Of a stretch of 64,000 nt of DNA, positions 1 through 11,033 are shown piece by piece. The stretch covers positions 1 to 64,000 of the forward strand of contig NZ_QLTA01000007.1 of NCBI RefSeq assembly GCF_003269065.1, read 5' to 3'. Made by a program: the position numbers and the translations under genes. The number at the start of each line of letters is the position of its first letter. Position 1 is the first letter of the stretch. The notes under the pieces are model-generated. The model worked only from the letters and a program-made list of their open reading frames with translations, searched no databases and was not told the DNA's origin. Source of the DNA: Paracidovorax anthurii (GTDB lineage Bacteria; Pseudomonadota; Gammaproteobacteria; Burkholderiales; Burkholderiaceae_C).

Positions 1-336
1 GCCCAAGTGACTGATCGCAAGGGAGCGCTTGCGGCCTTCAAGCGCTGCAAGCGCTCGCTGGGGCGGGTGCAAAGTGTGCTGACGGACAGCGGTTACACAG
101 GCGAGCCCTTCGCGCAAGGCGTCAAGGACATCCTGGGTGAGCATGTGACGGTGCAGATCGCCAAGAGAAGCGAGTTGCACACCTTCAAGGTCATGCCCAA
201 GCGCTGGGTGGTTGAGCGCAGCTTTGCTTGGCTGGACAAGAACCGGCGGCTATGGAAGAACTGTGAGCGATGGCTCAACACCAGCTTACAGTTCGTCCAC
301 TTGGCGTTTCTGGCTCTGCTACTCAGAAGATCGTAA
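1..336 (+). CDS. IS5-family-like transposase, C-terminal part (cut by window edge)
   Basis: The frame is open from base 1 and ends at a TAA at 334-336, so only about the last 111 residues are seen and the start lies outside the window. The tail carries the DDE-transposase ending typical of IS5 (IS427-like) elements: a conserved Asp in 'LTDSGYTGEPFA', then 'PKRWVVERSFAWLDKNRRLWKN', where the Glu of 'VVERSF' is the expected third acidic residue. It would catalyse cut-and-paste movement of its element. The next gene begins within about 12 bases of its stop, so the right end of the element lies almost at once downstream. The family is confident from motifs; the exact subgroup is not resolved. Confidence 0.85.
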   Translation, partial: AQVTDRKGALAAFKRCKRSLGRVQSVLTDSGYTGEPFAQGVKDILGEHVTVQIAKRSELHTFKVMPKRWVVERSFAWLDKNRRLWKNCERWLNTSLQFVHLAFLALLLRRS

Positions 337-347
337 ACACGTTCTTA
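1..347 (+). mobile_element. right end of an IS5-like insertion sequence
   Basis: The transposase stop at 334-336 is followed by a short AT-richer stretch ('gtaaacacgttctta', about 333-347). After that the unrelated DndE-FtsK reading frame starts to show homology. I infer that the right terminal inverted repeat ends near 345-348. The left end and the target duplication are outside the window, so the boundary is approximate. Confidence 0.55.
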
Positions 348-1864
348 GCTCGCGGTACCGGACCAGTGCTGAGGCCGACAAGTACACTGAGCAGCTGCAA
401 CGGAATCTGGCATTGGCGACCAAAGCTCAAGTAGCACGGCTGGCCATCGGCCGCTCACTGGCCATGGGGCGCCTGCCTGAAGGACAGGTTGACTCGAAGG
501 GAATGGATATCCCTGCGAGTTCTCTGTTCTCAACGGAGAACATCGGCGCGTGGGTCGGTCTGCTCGTTACGCATGCGCGTGCTACCGGCTCCGAGCAAGT
601 GTCTTCGCAGGAAAGCCTCCGGGGCGTCATTCGGGCGCACTGGCATCGTGGCGCAGTGGCACTCTGGGGTGACTGGACGTCGTCCGACCGAGACTACGAC
701 CGCTTCATAGAAACTCTGGTGCGCAGGTCCGAAATGCCGGACTTCGCTGACCACCAGCCGGACACCGACGGTGGGGACCCGCTAGGTGGCGCTGTAGAGC
801 CTACGGCGCCGACAGATGCTTCCGCTCAGCTAACCAAGGCGCTTGCGGAGCTCGGCATCAAAGTCCAGGTCAAGGACGTCATCCAAGGACCTCGGCTGAC
901 CCGCTACAGGGTGCTGTTGGTCAATTTGGCTGACCTTGGCAAGCTAAATCGCAGCGTCGCTCAGCTCGGTCTGGCGATGAACCTTGGGCAAGCGGCTGCC
1001 ACTGTTTCGAATGGAGACGAGCCAAAGACGGTTTTCATCGACCTCCCGCGTCCGAAGTCTTCATGGACGTCGGTAGGCATCGAGCGCCTGCGCGACTGGG
1101 CTAACAGAGCGTCGAAAGACACCAACCAACTCTTGCTCTATGCTGGTGTGTCAGTTACCGGCGAAGACGTGGTTTTCGACTTGGCCACTGCGCCTCATCT
1201 GCTGGTCGGGGGTACGACGGGCTCCGGCAAGAGCGTGTGCCTGCACTCGTTCCTTCTATCACTGTTGCTTCTGCACAAGCCGGACACGCTGCAGTTGGCA
1301 CTCATTGACCCGAAGCAGGTCGAGTTCAAACCCTACGCCAAGTTGCCCAACCTCTACCGCGGCGAGATTGCTACGGAGGTGCCTCCTGCACGCGAGATGC
1401 TGACGGAACTGGTTGCGGAGATGGATGCGCGCTATGCGGTGTTCAACCGTCTCGGCGTGGCCAATATCAATGAAGCTCGCAAGAAGGGCCAGAAGCTGCC
1501 ATCCATCGCGGTTTTCATCGAGGAAATGGCCGACTTTGTGATGCAGGATCAGCATGTTGAACCGCTCATCGCGCGCTTGGCACAGAAGGCACGAGCCGCC
1601 GGCATCCACTTGGTACTTGCTACGCAGCGTCCTGACGCAGAAACGTTCACGGGCTTGATTCGAAGCAATGTACCTGGGCGCGTTGCCCTCACCGTCCAGA
1701 AGGGCTCTGAATCGAACATCATCTTGGATGAGAAGGGGGCAGAAAATCTGCTGGGTCAAGGCGACATGCTGCTGCGGCTTCCTGGCGAAGCACCCCGGCG
1801 AGCGCACGGAGTGTTCGTCAAACAAGACAACGTCGTCCAATTGTTGGGCCCATTGACCAAGTGA
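212..1864 (+). CDS. DndE-like domain fused to an FtsK/SpoIIIE motor, 5' end replaced by an IS
   Basis: The open frame begins at a TTG at 212 inside the transposase gene, but recognisable homology starts only at about 347 (residue 46, 'SSRYRTSAEADKY'). Residues 46 to about 180 resemble DndE, the nicked-DNA-binding protein of phosphorothioation systems: an N-terminal 'RYRTSAEA' segment, 'LAIGRSLAMG', and a C-terminal 'LRGVIRAHWHRGA'. Residues 205 to 550 form an FtsK alpha/beta motor with 'QGPRLTRYRV', Walker A 'GGTTGSGKS' (333-341), 'LIDPKQVEF' and Walker B 'VFIEEMADF' (434-442). The FtsK gamma (KOPS-reading) domain is absent. Base composition is visibly lower in GC than the neighbouring core genes, which suggests transfer. 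A role in DNA modification or defence is inference from the DndE part. The natural start codon is probably lost, and translation from inside the IS is possible but unproven. Confidence 0.7.
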   Translation: MSAALLGWTRTGGYGRTVSDGSTPAYSSSTWRFWLCYSEDRKHVLSSRYRTSAEADKYTEQLQRNLALATKAQVARLAIGRSLAMGRLPEGQVDSKGMDIPASSLFSTENIGAWVGLLVTHARATGSEQVSSQESLRGVIRAHWHRGAVALWGDWTSSDRDYDRFIETLVRRSEMPDFADHQPDTDGGDPLGGAVEPTAPTDASAQLTKALAELGIKVQVKDVIQGPRLTRYRVLLVNLADLGKLNRSVAQLGLAMNLGQAAATVSNGDEPKTVFIDLPRPKSSWTSVGIERLRDWANRASKDTNQLLLYAGVSVTGEDVVFDLATAPHLLVGGTTGSGKSVCLHSFLLSLLLLHKPDTLQLALIDPKQVEFKPYAKLPNLYRGEIATEVPPAREMLTELVAEMDARYAVFNRLGVANINEARKKGQKLPSIAVFIEEMADFVMQDQHVEPLIARLAQKARAAGIHLVLATQRPDAETFTGLIRSNVPGRVALTVQKGSESNIILDEKGAENLLGQGDMLLRLPGEAPRRAHGVFVKQDNVVQLLGPLTK

Positions 1865-2282
1865 GTCGGCTGAACGCGCAGCAAATGCCTGTCTGGTAGA
1901 TTCGTTAAGGTGCCGCATCGCGCATTTCCCCGAGCCGACGGCCGCAGCTGTTGGGTAGCCGCCGTAAGCACCAGCGCGTTGGTGGTGACTGCAGATTGGT
2001 CACTCGGGGGTCACCTAGCTCCCGGTATAGGAGATTCCCGCGGATCATGGGGAACTACTAACGCGGCCGACGCGCCGGTTTCCCGAGATGCCCTGTCCAC
2101 AAGGCAAGGCGTGGAAAACTGCGGGGCTGCTTAGCAGCTTGGGCCATGTTGCCTTCTCTTTACGGGCCTTTTAGCTTCAGTGGCTCCACCGGGTAGCCTC
2201 TATCGAAGATGTGCAAGCCATAGATTTCGCAACTTATAGTTCGCCGTTTCGCGTCCTATGCCTCGCTCTACAAACAAAAAAT
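1865..2282 (+). other. 418-bp gap between the FtsK-like gene and gyrB; no gene seen
   Basis: I find no protein-coding signal or RNA gene here. A 74-codon frame at 1910-2134 has no recognisable composition or homology. The stretch has mixed GC and probably marks the junction between the acquired segment on the left and the core chromosome that starts with gyrB. An attachment site could lie here, but I cannot point to one. Confidence 0.5.
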
Positions 2283-4970
<2,688 letters not shown>

Positions 4971-4976
4971 TCATTC

Positions 4977-5029
4977 AGGCCTCATGTCGGCGGTTTTGCT
5001 GCATAGTTTGCTATTTAAAAGATAGCAAC
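4977..5029 (-). repeat. dispersed ~53-bp intergenic repeat, copy A
   Basis: Read on the minus strand this runs 'TTGCTAT...TAGCAAA..ATGCAGCAAAA..GCCGACAT'. It aligns with three other copies at 35366-35419, 44920-44970 and 57216-57260. It contains a short inverted repeat (GCTAT...ATAGC). This copy sits between dnaN and gyrB, about 64 bases before the gyrB start and in the same direction. Confidence 0.75.
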
Positions 5030-5061
5030 TGCGCGCCAACCGCGGGCCGGGCATCCATTCG

Positions 5062-6180
5062 TCAGATGCGCATGGGCATCACGACGTACTTGAAGTGGGC
5101 GTTTTCAGGGATGGTCATCAGCGCGGAGCTGTTGCCGTCGGAGAAGTCGATCTGGACCATGTCCTGGCCCATGTTGGCGAGCGCGTCGATGAGGTAGGTG
5201 ACGTTGAAGCCGATCTCGATCGTGTCGCCGCCGTAGTCGATGTCGAGCTCGTCCACGGCTTCTTCCTGCTCGGCGTTGTTCGAGGCCACGCGCAGGGTGC
5301 CGGGTTCGAGGTTGAGGCGCACGCCCTTGAACTTGTCGCTCGTCATGATGGCCGTGCGCTGCAGGCTGGCCAGGAGCGGCGCGCGGCCCAGGGTGACGGT
5401 GTTCTTGTGGTTCTTGGGGATCACGCGGTTGTAGTCGGGGAACTTGCCCTCCACCAGCTTGGTGACGAACTCCATGCCGCCGAAGGTGAACTTCGCCTGG
5501 TTGTTGGCGAACTGCATCTCGATGTGGGGCTGGTTCTCGCCGCCGGCGTCCGACAGCAGGCGCTGCAGCTCCAGCACGGTCTTGCGCGGCAGGATGACTT
5601 CCTGCTTGGGCACTTCGACGTCGAGCGTGGCGCTGGCGAACGCGAGGCGGTGGCCGTCGGTGGCCACGAGCGAGAGCGTGTTGCCCTCGGCCACGAAGAG
5701 GATGCCGTTGAGGTAGTAGCGGATGTCCTGCACGGCCATCGAGAAGGACACCTGGCCCAGCAGGTCCTTGAGCACTTTCTGGGGCACGCTGAACGCGGGG
5801 CCGAAGGCAGCCGATTCCTGCACCAGGGGGAAGTCCTCGGCCGGCAGCGACTGCAGCGTGAAGCGGCTCTTGCCGCCCTTGAGGATCAGCTTGGACTGCT
5901 GGGATTCCAGGCTCACCGTCTGGTCGGCGGGCATGGTCTTGAGGATGTCGATCAGCTTGCGCGCGCCCACCGTGGTGGTGAAGTCGCCCGTGTCGCCGCC
6001 CAGCTCGGCCGTGGTGCGGATCTGGATCTCCAGGTCGCTCGTGGTGAGCTGCAGGGCATTGCCGGTCTTGCGGATCAGCACGTTGGCCAGGATGGGCAGC
6101 GTGTGCCGCCGCTCGACGATGCCAGAAACCGACTGCAGTACCGCGAGAACCTTGTCTTGCGTTGCCTTCAGGACAATCAT
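5062..6180 (-). CDS. dnaN: DNA polymerase III beta subunit (sliding clamp)
   Basis: The ring-shaped processivity clamp of the replicative polymerase. The 372-residue product is the usual length (E. coli 366). It begins '[16 protein letters not shown]', keeps the domain-1 signature '[14 protein letters not shown]', and ends with the partner-binding-pocket segment '..[14 protein letters not shown]' (the MPMR/L ending is typical of beta clamps). The ATG at 6180 fits the family start; a longer frame to 6231 adds 17 residues that do not look conserved. It lies 154 bases downstream of dnaA, in the dnaA-dnaN-gyrB order, and is probably co-transcribed with dnaA. Confidence 0.97.
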   Translation of the reverse strand: MIVLKATQDKVLAVLQSVSGIVERRHTLPILANVLIRKTGNALQLTTSDLEIQIRTTAELGGDTGDFTTTVGARKLIDILKTMPADQTVSLESQQSKLILKGGKSRFTLQSLPAEDFPLVQESAAFGPAFSVPQKVLKDLLGQVSFSMAVQDIRYYLNGILFVAEGNTLSLVATDGHRLAFASATLDVEVPKQEVILPRKTVLELQRLLSDAGGENQPHIEMQFANNQAKFTFGGMEFVTKLVEGKFPDYNRVIPKNHKNTVTLGRAPLLASLQRTAIMTSDKFKGVRLNLEPGTLRVASNNAEQEEAVDELDIDYGGDTIEIGFNVTYLIDALANMGQDMVQIDFSDGNSSALMTIPENAHFKYVVMPMRI

Positions 6181-6334
6181 GTCTTCAACCCCTAGTGATT
6201 TTTGCGATGGTGCACGGGCGGCCGGCGGCATGGGCGGCGCCCCCGCGTGCCATCCTCGGCCAACACGGCATTTTGCCCGTGAACCGAGGCGTTTCCCGGG
6301 GCGCGCGGGGCGATACCGGCGGCATGGGCCGTCA

Positions 6335-7756
6335 TCAGCCCTTGAGCGTCTGCTCCAGCACGTGCAGTTGCTGGTTCAGCTCGGTGAGCTGCTGGCGCTC
6401 GGCCGCGATCTTGCGCACCGCGTGCAGCACCGTGGTGTGGTCGCGCCCGCCGAAGAGCTCGCCGATCTCGGGCAGGCTCTTCTGCGTGAGCTCCTTGGCG
6501 AGGTACATGGCGATCTGGCGCGGCCGCGCGATGCTGGCCGGGCGCTTCTTGCTGTACATGTCCGCGACCTTGATCTTGTAGTAATCGGCCACGGTCTTCT
6601 GGATGTTCTCCACGCTGATCTGCCGGTTCTGGATCGACAGCAGGTCGCGCAGCGCCTCGCGCGCGAGCTGGATGGAGACTTCCTTCTGGTTGAAGCGCGA
6701 ATAGGCCAGGATCTTGCGCAGCGCGCCTTCGAGCTCGCGCACGTTGGAGCGCACGTTCTTGGCGACGAAGAAGGCCACTTCTTCGGGCATCTCGGCGCTT
6801 TCGGCGCGGGCCTTGTTGATCAGGATCGCCACGCGCATCTCCAGCTCGGGCGGCTCGATGGTGACCGTGAGGCCCGAATCGAAGCGCGAGACGAGCCGCT
6901 CGTGGATGTTGGCGAGGCCCTTCGGATAGGTGTCCGAGGTCATCACGATGTGGCTCTTCTTGGCGAGCAGCGCCTCGAATGCGTTGAAGAATTCTTCCTG
7001 CGTGCGGTCCTTGTTGGCGAAGAACTGCACGTCGTCGATCAGCAGCAGATCGAGCGAGTGGTAATGGGCCTTGAACTCGTCGAAGGTGCGGCGCTGGTAG
7101 GCTTTAACCACATCCGAGACGAACTGCTCGGCGTGGATGTAGAGAACTTTCGCGTCGGGCTTGTCCTGCAGCAGCCGGTTGCCCACGGCATGCACCAGGT
7201 GGGTCTTGCCCAGGCCCACGCCGCCGTAGATGAAGAGCGGGTTGTAGAGGTGGCCGGGCGAGCCCGCCACGTGCATGGCCGCCGAGCGCGCCATGCGGTT
7301 GGCCGTGCCTTCCACCAGCGTCTCGAACGTGAGGACGGGGTTCAGGCGCGAGCGGAACGGAGCGGCCGCGGGCTCGTCCGGCGCGGCGCCGCCCATGGCC
7401 GGCTCCATGGAGGCGGAGGGCTGTGGCGCCGTGGGCCGAATCACCGTGCGGGCAATGGCTTCCCGCTGAGCGAGCGCTAACTCCAGTGAGACGGGCTGGC
7501 CGTAGAGGCCTTCCAGCAGCGCGGCGATGCGGCCGGCATATTGGGCGCGGATCCAGTCGAGCTTGAAGCGGTTGGCCACCAGCAGGGTGACCTTGGAGAA
7601 GTCGGGGGCGACCTGGGCGGTGAGCGGCTTGATCCAGGTGTTGAACTGCTGTTCGGGCAGGTCCTGTGCGAGCTGCTCGACGCAGGCTTGCCACAGCCCC
7701 TGGCCGGGATCGGCGCCGGCGTCTTGGTGAGTGCTGCGGGAGAGTTCCTCGGTCAT
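6335..7756 (-). CDS. dnaA: chromosomal replication initiator protein
   Basis: The AAA+ protein that binds DnaA boxes at the origin and melts it. Domain I ('[22 protein letters not shown]') mediates self-association. The AAA+ domain has Walker A 'GGVGLGKTH' near residue 177 and Walker B 'LLIDDVQFF'. Domain IV carries the DNA-binding signature '[14 protein letters not shown]' and '[15 protein letters not shown]'. At 473 residues it is normal length. The start is the ATG at 7756. The upstream promoter overlaps a perfect DnaA box (see 7804-7832), so autoregulation is likely. It is the first gene of the leftward origin cluster. Confidence 0.98.
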   Translation of the reverse strand: MTEELSRSTHQDAGADPGQGLWQACVEQLAQDLPEQQFNTWIKPLTAQVAPDFSKVTLLVANRFKLDWIRAQYAGRIAALLEGLYGQPVSLELALAQREAIARTVIRPTAPQPSASMEPAMGGAAPDEPAAAPFRSRLNPVLTFETLVEGTANRMARSAAMHVAGSPGHLYNPLFIYGGVGLGKTHLVHAVGNRLLQDKPDAKVLYIHAEQFVSDVVKAYQRRTFDEFKAHYHSLDLLLIDDVQFFANKDRTQEEFFNAFEALLAKKSHIVMTSDTYPKGLANIHERLVSRFDSGLTVTIEPPELEMRVAILINKARAESAEMPEEVAFFVAKNVRSNVRELEGALRKILAYSRFNQKEVSIQLAREALRDLLSIQNRQISVENIQKTVADYYKIKVADMYSKKRPASIARPRQIAMYLAKELTQKSLPEIGELFGGRDHTTVLHAVRKIAAERQQLTELNQQLHVLEQTLKG

Positions 7757-7803
7757 GAATTCGGCTTGTTGTTGTGGATAGGAGGAACGGATCAGGGCCG
7801 GCG

Positions 7804-7832
7804 ATTGTAGCTTTTCAAGGGGTTATCCACAA
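7804..7832 (-). promoter_or_regulatory. dnaA promoter with its -35 inside a DnaA box
   Basis: On the minus strand TTGTGG (7827-7832) and TACAAT (7804-7809) are separated by exactly 17 bases, a good sigma-70 promoter reading toward dnaA. The perfect DnaA box at 7823-7831 covers the -35 element. A second, one-mismatch box (7773-7781) lies in the leader. This arrangement predicts repression of dnaA by its own product. Confidence 0.65.
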
Positions 7833-7931
7833 GCTGCGAGGGGCCGGTGGCAGTGCTGCTATAAACGCGCCTGCCGTCGCTGCGGGCGTGGCCCGTGATC
7901 ACTGGGGCCGACCGTTACCGCCCTGCGGGCA

Positions 7932-7960
7932 TTGCCACACGGAACCAAGCCTGCGATAAT
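7932..7960 (+). promoter_or_regulatory. rpmH promoter
   Basis: TTGCCA (7932-7937) and GATAAT (7955-7960) are separated by 17 bases and read toward rpmH, about 165 bases upstream of its start. The match in both hexamers and the ideal spacing make this the best plus-strand promoter in the gap. It would drive rpmH-rnpA-yidD-yidC. Confidence 0.6.
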
Positions 7961-8130
7961 CGCCGGTTTCCCTGAATGTGTTCAGGGCGATGAAGCCCGG
8001 GCGGCTCCTTTTTTGCAGGGTCATGCAAGAAAGGGAGCGTGCGGCTCGCGCGGTCCGGGTGCGGAACGCGTGACGGGGCCGGCCGATCGAAGCCGGGCCT
8101 GGAAACCACAGAACCTTCGAGGAATCGATC

Positions 8131-8265
8131 ATGAAACGTACCTACCAGCCTTCCAAGACGCGCCGTGCGCGCACCCACGGTTTCCTCGTGCGCATGAAGA
8201 CGCGCGGCGGCCGTGCCGTCATCAACGCACGCCGCGCCAAGGGCCGCAAGCGCCTGGCCGTCTGA
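8131..8265 (+). CDS. rpmH: 50S ribosomal protein L34
   Basis: A 44-residue, very basic ribosomal protein beginning '[19 protein letters not shown]' and ending 'AKGRKRLAV', a full match to the L34 pattern and length. It is the first gene rightward of the origin, with an SD-like GAGGAA about 9 bases before its ATG and the promoter at 7932-7960 upstream. It leads into rnpA after 44 bases, as in most bacteria. Confidence 0.97.
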   Translation: MKRTYQPSKTRRARTHGFLVRMKTRGGRAVINARRAKGRKRLAV

Positions 8266-8309
8266 GGCCGCCACGGCGTCCGGCCCGGTTCGCGGGCGGC
8301 GGTGGTTCC

Positions 8310-8861
8310 ATGCAACGGCTCAAGACCCGTCCGCAGTTCCAGGCCGCCATGGCCGGTGGAACCATTTCTCGCACTGCGCATTTCGCGCTGCATCGCTTGC
8401 GCCTTGGCGCCCGTGCGGGCAGCCCCGTCGCAGGTACGCCATCGGCGCCTGATGCGCCACCCGCATCCCATGCCACAGGGCCCGGTGCCCTGCCCTTCGC
8501 CGGGCAGGCTCCGCAGGCCCTGTTCGGCGTGGATGGCGAGGCGCATGCCTGGCTGGGTGCGATGGTGCCCAAGCGCTGGGCGCGCCGCGCCGTGACGCGC
8601 AACACCATCAAGCGGCAGATCTATGCCGTGGGCTCCTGCTTCGAGCCGGGTCTGGGCGCCGCCGCCCACGTCGTGCGCTTGCGCGCGGCGTTCGACCGCA
8701 AGCAGTTCCCCAGTGCCACGTCGGAGGCGCTCAAGCATGCCGTGCGCGCCGAGTTGCTGCAGCTCTTCGGACAGGGCGTGCGCAAGCCCGGAGCGGTGCC
8801 GCGCGTGACGCCCGCCGCCACGGATGCGCTGCCTTCCGTGCCAGGAGCGCTCCAGCCGTGA
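8310..8861 (+). CDS. rnpA: ribonuclease P protein component, with an unusual insertion
   Basis: The protein subunit that assists RNase P RNA in 5'-processing of tRNA precursors. The N-terminal 'MQRLKTRPQFQAAM' (the usual 'L+++.dF..v' start) and the core RNR signature 'WARRAVTRNTIKRQIY' identify it. At 183 residues it is well above the usual 110-130. An Ala/Pro/Gly-rich stretch of about 40 residues sits between the first strand ('TAHFALHRL') and 'AWLGAMVPKR', and there is an Ala/Pro-rich C-terminal tail. The ATG at 8310 is chosen because it matches the family start. Its TGA overlaps the yidD start (TGATG). Confidence 0.93.
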   Translation: MQRLKTRPQFQAAMAGGTISRTAHFALHRLRLGARAGSPVAGTPSAPDAPPASHATGPGALPFAGQAPQALFGVDGEAHAWLGAMVPKRWARRAVTRNTIKRQIYAVGSCFEPGLGAAAHVVRLRAAFDRKQFPSATSEALKHAVRAELLQLFGQGVRKPGAVPRVTPAATDALPSVPGALQP

Positions 8862-9163
8862 TGCGTGCGCTGCTCATGGCGCTGGTGCGCGGCTATCGCT
8901 TCTTCCTGAGCCCCTGGCTCGGTTCGGCCTGCCGTTTCGAGCCCACGTGTTCCGCCTATTCGCTGCAGGCGCTGGAGCGCCATGGCGCGGCAGTCGGCAG
9001 CTACCTCACGCTGCGGCGCCTCGCGCGCTGCCATCCCTGGTGCGACGGCGGCCACGATCCGGTGCCCGCCGAGCCGCCGCGCGCGATGCGCCTCTTCTCG
9101 CGGCTGACGGGTGCCGCCGCGGCCGAGACCCCCACCCCTTCCTCTCCAAAGAAGTCTTCATGA
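8861..9163 (+). CDS. yidD: membrane protein insertion efficiency factor YidD
   Basis: A 100-residue YidD-family protein, thought to help YidC-dependent membrane insertion from the inner-membrane face. It shows the family core: 'RGYRFFLSPWLGSACRFEPTCSAY' with its two cysteines, then 'LRRLARCHPWCDGGHDPVP'. The ATG at 8861 overlaps the rnpA stop by one base; a GTG one codon upstream is also possible. Its own stop overlaps the yidC start (ATGA), so rnpA, yidD and yidC are translationally coupled. Confidence 0.93.
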   Translation: MRALLMALVRGYRFFLSPWLGSACRFEPTCSAYSLQALERHGAAVGSYLTLRRLARCHPWCDGGHDPVPAEPPRAMRLFSRLTGAAAAETPTPSSPKKSS

Positions 9164-10884
9164 ACGACATTCGCCGCACCATCCTGTGGGTGATATTTGG
9201 CTTTTCCATGGTTCTGCTGTGGGACAAGTGGCAAGTGCACAACGGCCACAAGGCCACCTTCTTCCCGGCGTCGGTGCCCGCCACCGCATCGGCGTCCGCT
9301 CCTGCTGGCGCCAGCGTGCCTGGTGGCGGCGTGCCCTCGCCCAGTGCCACGCTGGCAGCTCCCAGTGCACAGCAGGTGCCGGGCGGTGCCGTGCCGGCGC
9401 CCGCTGTGGCTGCGGCGCCGCGCGAGCGTGTCACCCTGATCTCCGATGTGCTGCGCCTGACGTTCGACAGCGAAGGCGGTTCCCTCATGCACGGCGAGTT
9501 GCTGCGCTACCCCGACATGGCGGACAAGTCCCGGGCATTCACGCTGCTGGATGACAGCACGCAGCGTTTCTACGTGGCGCAGACGGGCCTGATCGGCGGT
9601 GGCGCCTATCCCACGCACAAGACACCGATGGCCGTGGTTCCCGGCAACCGCACGTTGCAGGACGGACAGGACGAAATCAGCATCCGCTTCGAATCATCTG
9701 ACCTGGGTGGCGTGAAGCTGGTCAAGACCTGGACTCTGAAGCGCGGCGCCTACGACGTCGCTGTGAAGCACGAAGTGGTCAACACTGGCACAACCCCCGT
9801 GTCGCCCCAGCTCTACCTGCAACTCGTTCGCGACGGCAACAAGCCGCCCGGAGAGTCGTCGTTCTATTCCACCTTCACGGGGCCGGCACTCTACAGCAGC
9901 GCCAAGAAGTACCAGAAGCTGGATTTCAAGCACATCAAGGAAAAGAAGGTCGAAATTCCTAGCGAGTCCTCTGATGGCTACATTGCCATGGTCCAGCACT
10001 ACTTCGCCACCGCATGGATGCTGCCGGATGGGGTGAAGCGCGAGTTCCGTGTGGACTCTGCGGACATTGGAGTCATGACCCCCGACTGCTGCTACCGTAT
10101 CCAGATGCTCACGCCCGTCGGCGAGATCGCGCCCGGCCAGAGCAAGACCATCGACGCGCGCCTCTTCGCGGGCCCGCAGATCGAGACCATGCTCGAAAAG
10201 CTCACGCCCGGCCTGGAACTGGTCAAGGACTATGGCTGGCTCACCATCCTCGCCAAGCCGCTCTACTGGTTGCTGGACCAGCTCCACAAGGTGCTCAACA
10301 ACTGGGGCTGGTCCATCGTGGCCCTGGTGTTCCTGCTCAAGATCGCGTTCTACTGGCTCAACGCCAAGGCCTATGCCTCCATGGCCAAGATGAAGGCCAT
10401 CAATCCCAAGATCATGGAGATGCGCGAGCGCCTGAAGGACAAGCCGCAGCAGATGCAGCAGGAGATGATGCGCATCTACCGCGAGGAGAAGGTCAATCCG
10501 ATGGGCGGGTGCTTCCCCATCATGATCCAGATCCCCGTGTTCATCGCGCTCTACTGGGTGCTGCTGTCCAGCGTGGAAATGCGCAACGCGCCCTGGATCG
10601 GCTGGATCAGGGACCTTTCCTCGCCCGACCCGTTCTTCATCCTGCCGCTGCTGATGACGGCCAGCTCGCTGCTGCAGACCGCGCTCAACCCCGCGCCGCC
10701 GGACCCGCTGCAGGCCAAGATGATGTGGTTCATGCCGCTGATCTTCAGCGTGATGTTCTTCTTCTTCCCGGCCGGCCTGGTGCTGTACTGGCTCACGAAC
10801 AACATCCTGTCGATCGCGCAGCAGTGGATCATCAACCGTCGCATGGGCGTGCCGCCGGAATTCAACCTGCCGAAGTTCCGCTGA
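9160..10884 (+). CDS. yidC: membrane protein insertase YidC
   Basis: An inner-membrane insertase that works alone or with SecYEG to insert and fold membrane proteins. The N-terminal helix is 'TILWVIFGFSMVLLWDKW', followed by an Ala/Pro/Ser-rich linker and the large periplasmic P1 domain. The conserved five-helix insertase core lies at the C-terminal end ('YGWLTILAKPLYWLLDQLHK', 'NPMGGCFPIMIQIPVFIALYW', 'PAGLVLYWLTNNILSIAQQW'). At 574 residues it is slightly longer than E. coli YidC (548), owing to the linker. The ATG at 9160 overlaps the yidD stop. Confidence 0.97.
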   Translation: MNDIRRTILWVIFGFSMVLLWDKWQVHNGHKATFFPASVPATASASAPAGASVPGGGVPSPSATLAAPSAQQVPGGAVPAPAVAAAPRERVTLISDVLRLTFDSEGGSLMHGELLRYPDMADKSRAFTLLDDSTQRFYVAQTGLIGGGAYPTHKTPMAVVPGNRTLQDGQDEISIRFESSDLGGVKLVKTWTLKRGAYDVAVKHEVVNTGTTPVSPQLYLQLVRDGNKPPGESSFYSTFTGPALYSSAKKYQKLDFKHIKEKKVEIPSESSDGYIAMVQHYFATAWMLPDGVKREFRVDSADIGVMTPDCCYRIQMLTPVGEIAPGQSKTIDARLFAGPQIETMLEKLTPGLELVKDYGWLTILAKPLYWLLDQLHKVLNNWGWSIVALVFLLKIAFYWLNAKAYASMAKMKAINPKIMEMRERLKDKPQQMQQEMMRIYREEKVNPMGGCFPIMIQIPVFIALYWVLLSSVEMRNAPWIGWIRDLSSPDPFFILPLLMTASSLLQTALNPAPPDPLQAKMMWFMPLIFSVMFFFFPAGLVLYWLTNNILSIAQQWIINRRMGVPPEFNLPKFR

Positions 10885-10941
10885 CCCCACCCCTGAATCG
10901 TCCGGAGCACCGCTTGCGCGGTGCGCCATCCGGACAATCCC

Positions 10942-10967
10942 CAACGGCCGCCTTCGTGCGGCCGTTG
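10942..10967 (+). terminator. hairpin terminator after yidC
   Basis: A perfect 10-bp stem (CAACGGCCGC with GCGGCCGTTG) around a 6-base loop lies 57 bases after the yidC stop. Only a short T-rich stretch follows, so termination may be partial. It closes the rpmH-rnpA-yidD-yidC unit before the next gene. Confidence 0.6.
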
Positions 10968-11033
10968 TCATTTGGGTACGATGATTGCTAGTCTTGCTGT
11001 CTTCTATCGACTCCCTTTTCTGGAGGTTTTCGG

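Larger units (their letters stand above)
7757..8130. other. likely replication origin region between dnaA and rpmH
   Basis: This 374-bp spacer separates the leftward dnaA-dnaN-gyrB genes from the rightward rpmH-rnpA-yidD-yidC genes, the usual betaproteobacterial oriC neighbourhood. It holds one perfect DnaA box (TTATCCACA, 7823-7831) and one with a single mismatch on the other strand (7773-7781). I do not see a dense DnaA-box cluster or an obvious AT-rich unwinding element. Either the functional origin uses weak boxes, or part of it lies elsewhere in the dnaA region. Confidence 0.6.

Noticed and set aside
1910-2134. 74-codon frame between the FtsK-like gene and gyrB
   Set aside because: No SD, no homology seen, and composition typical of random GC-rich sequence.
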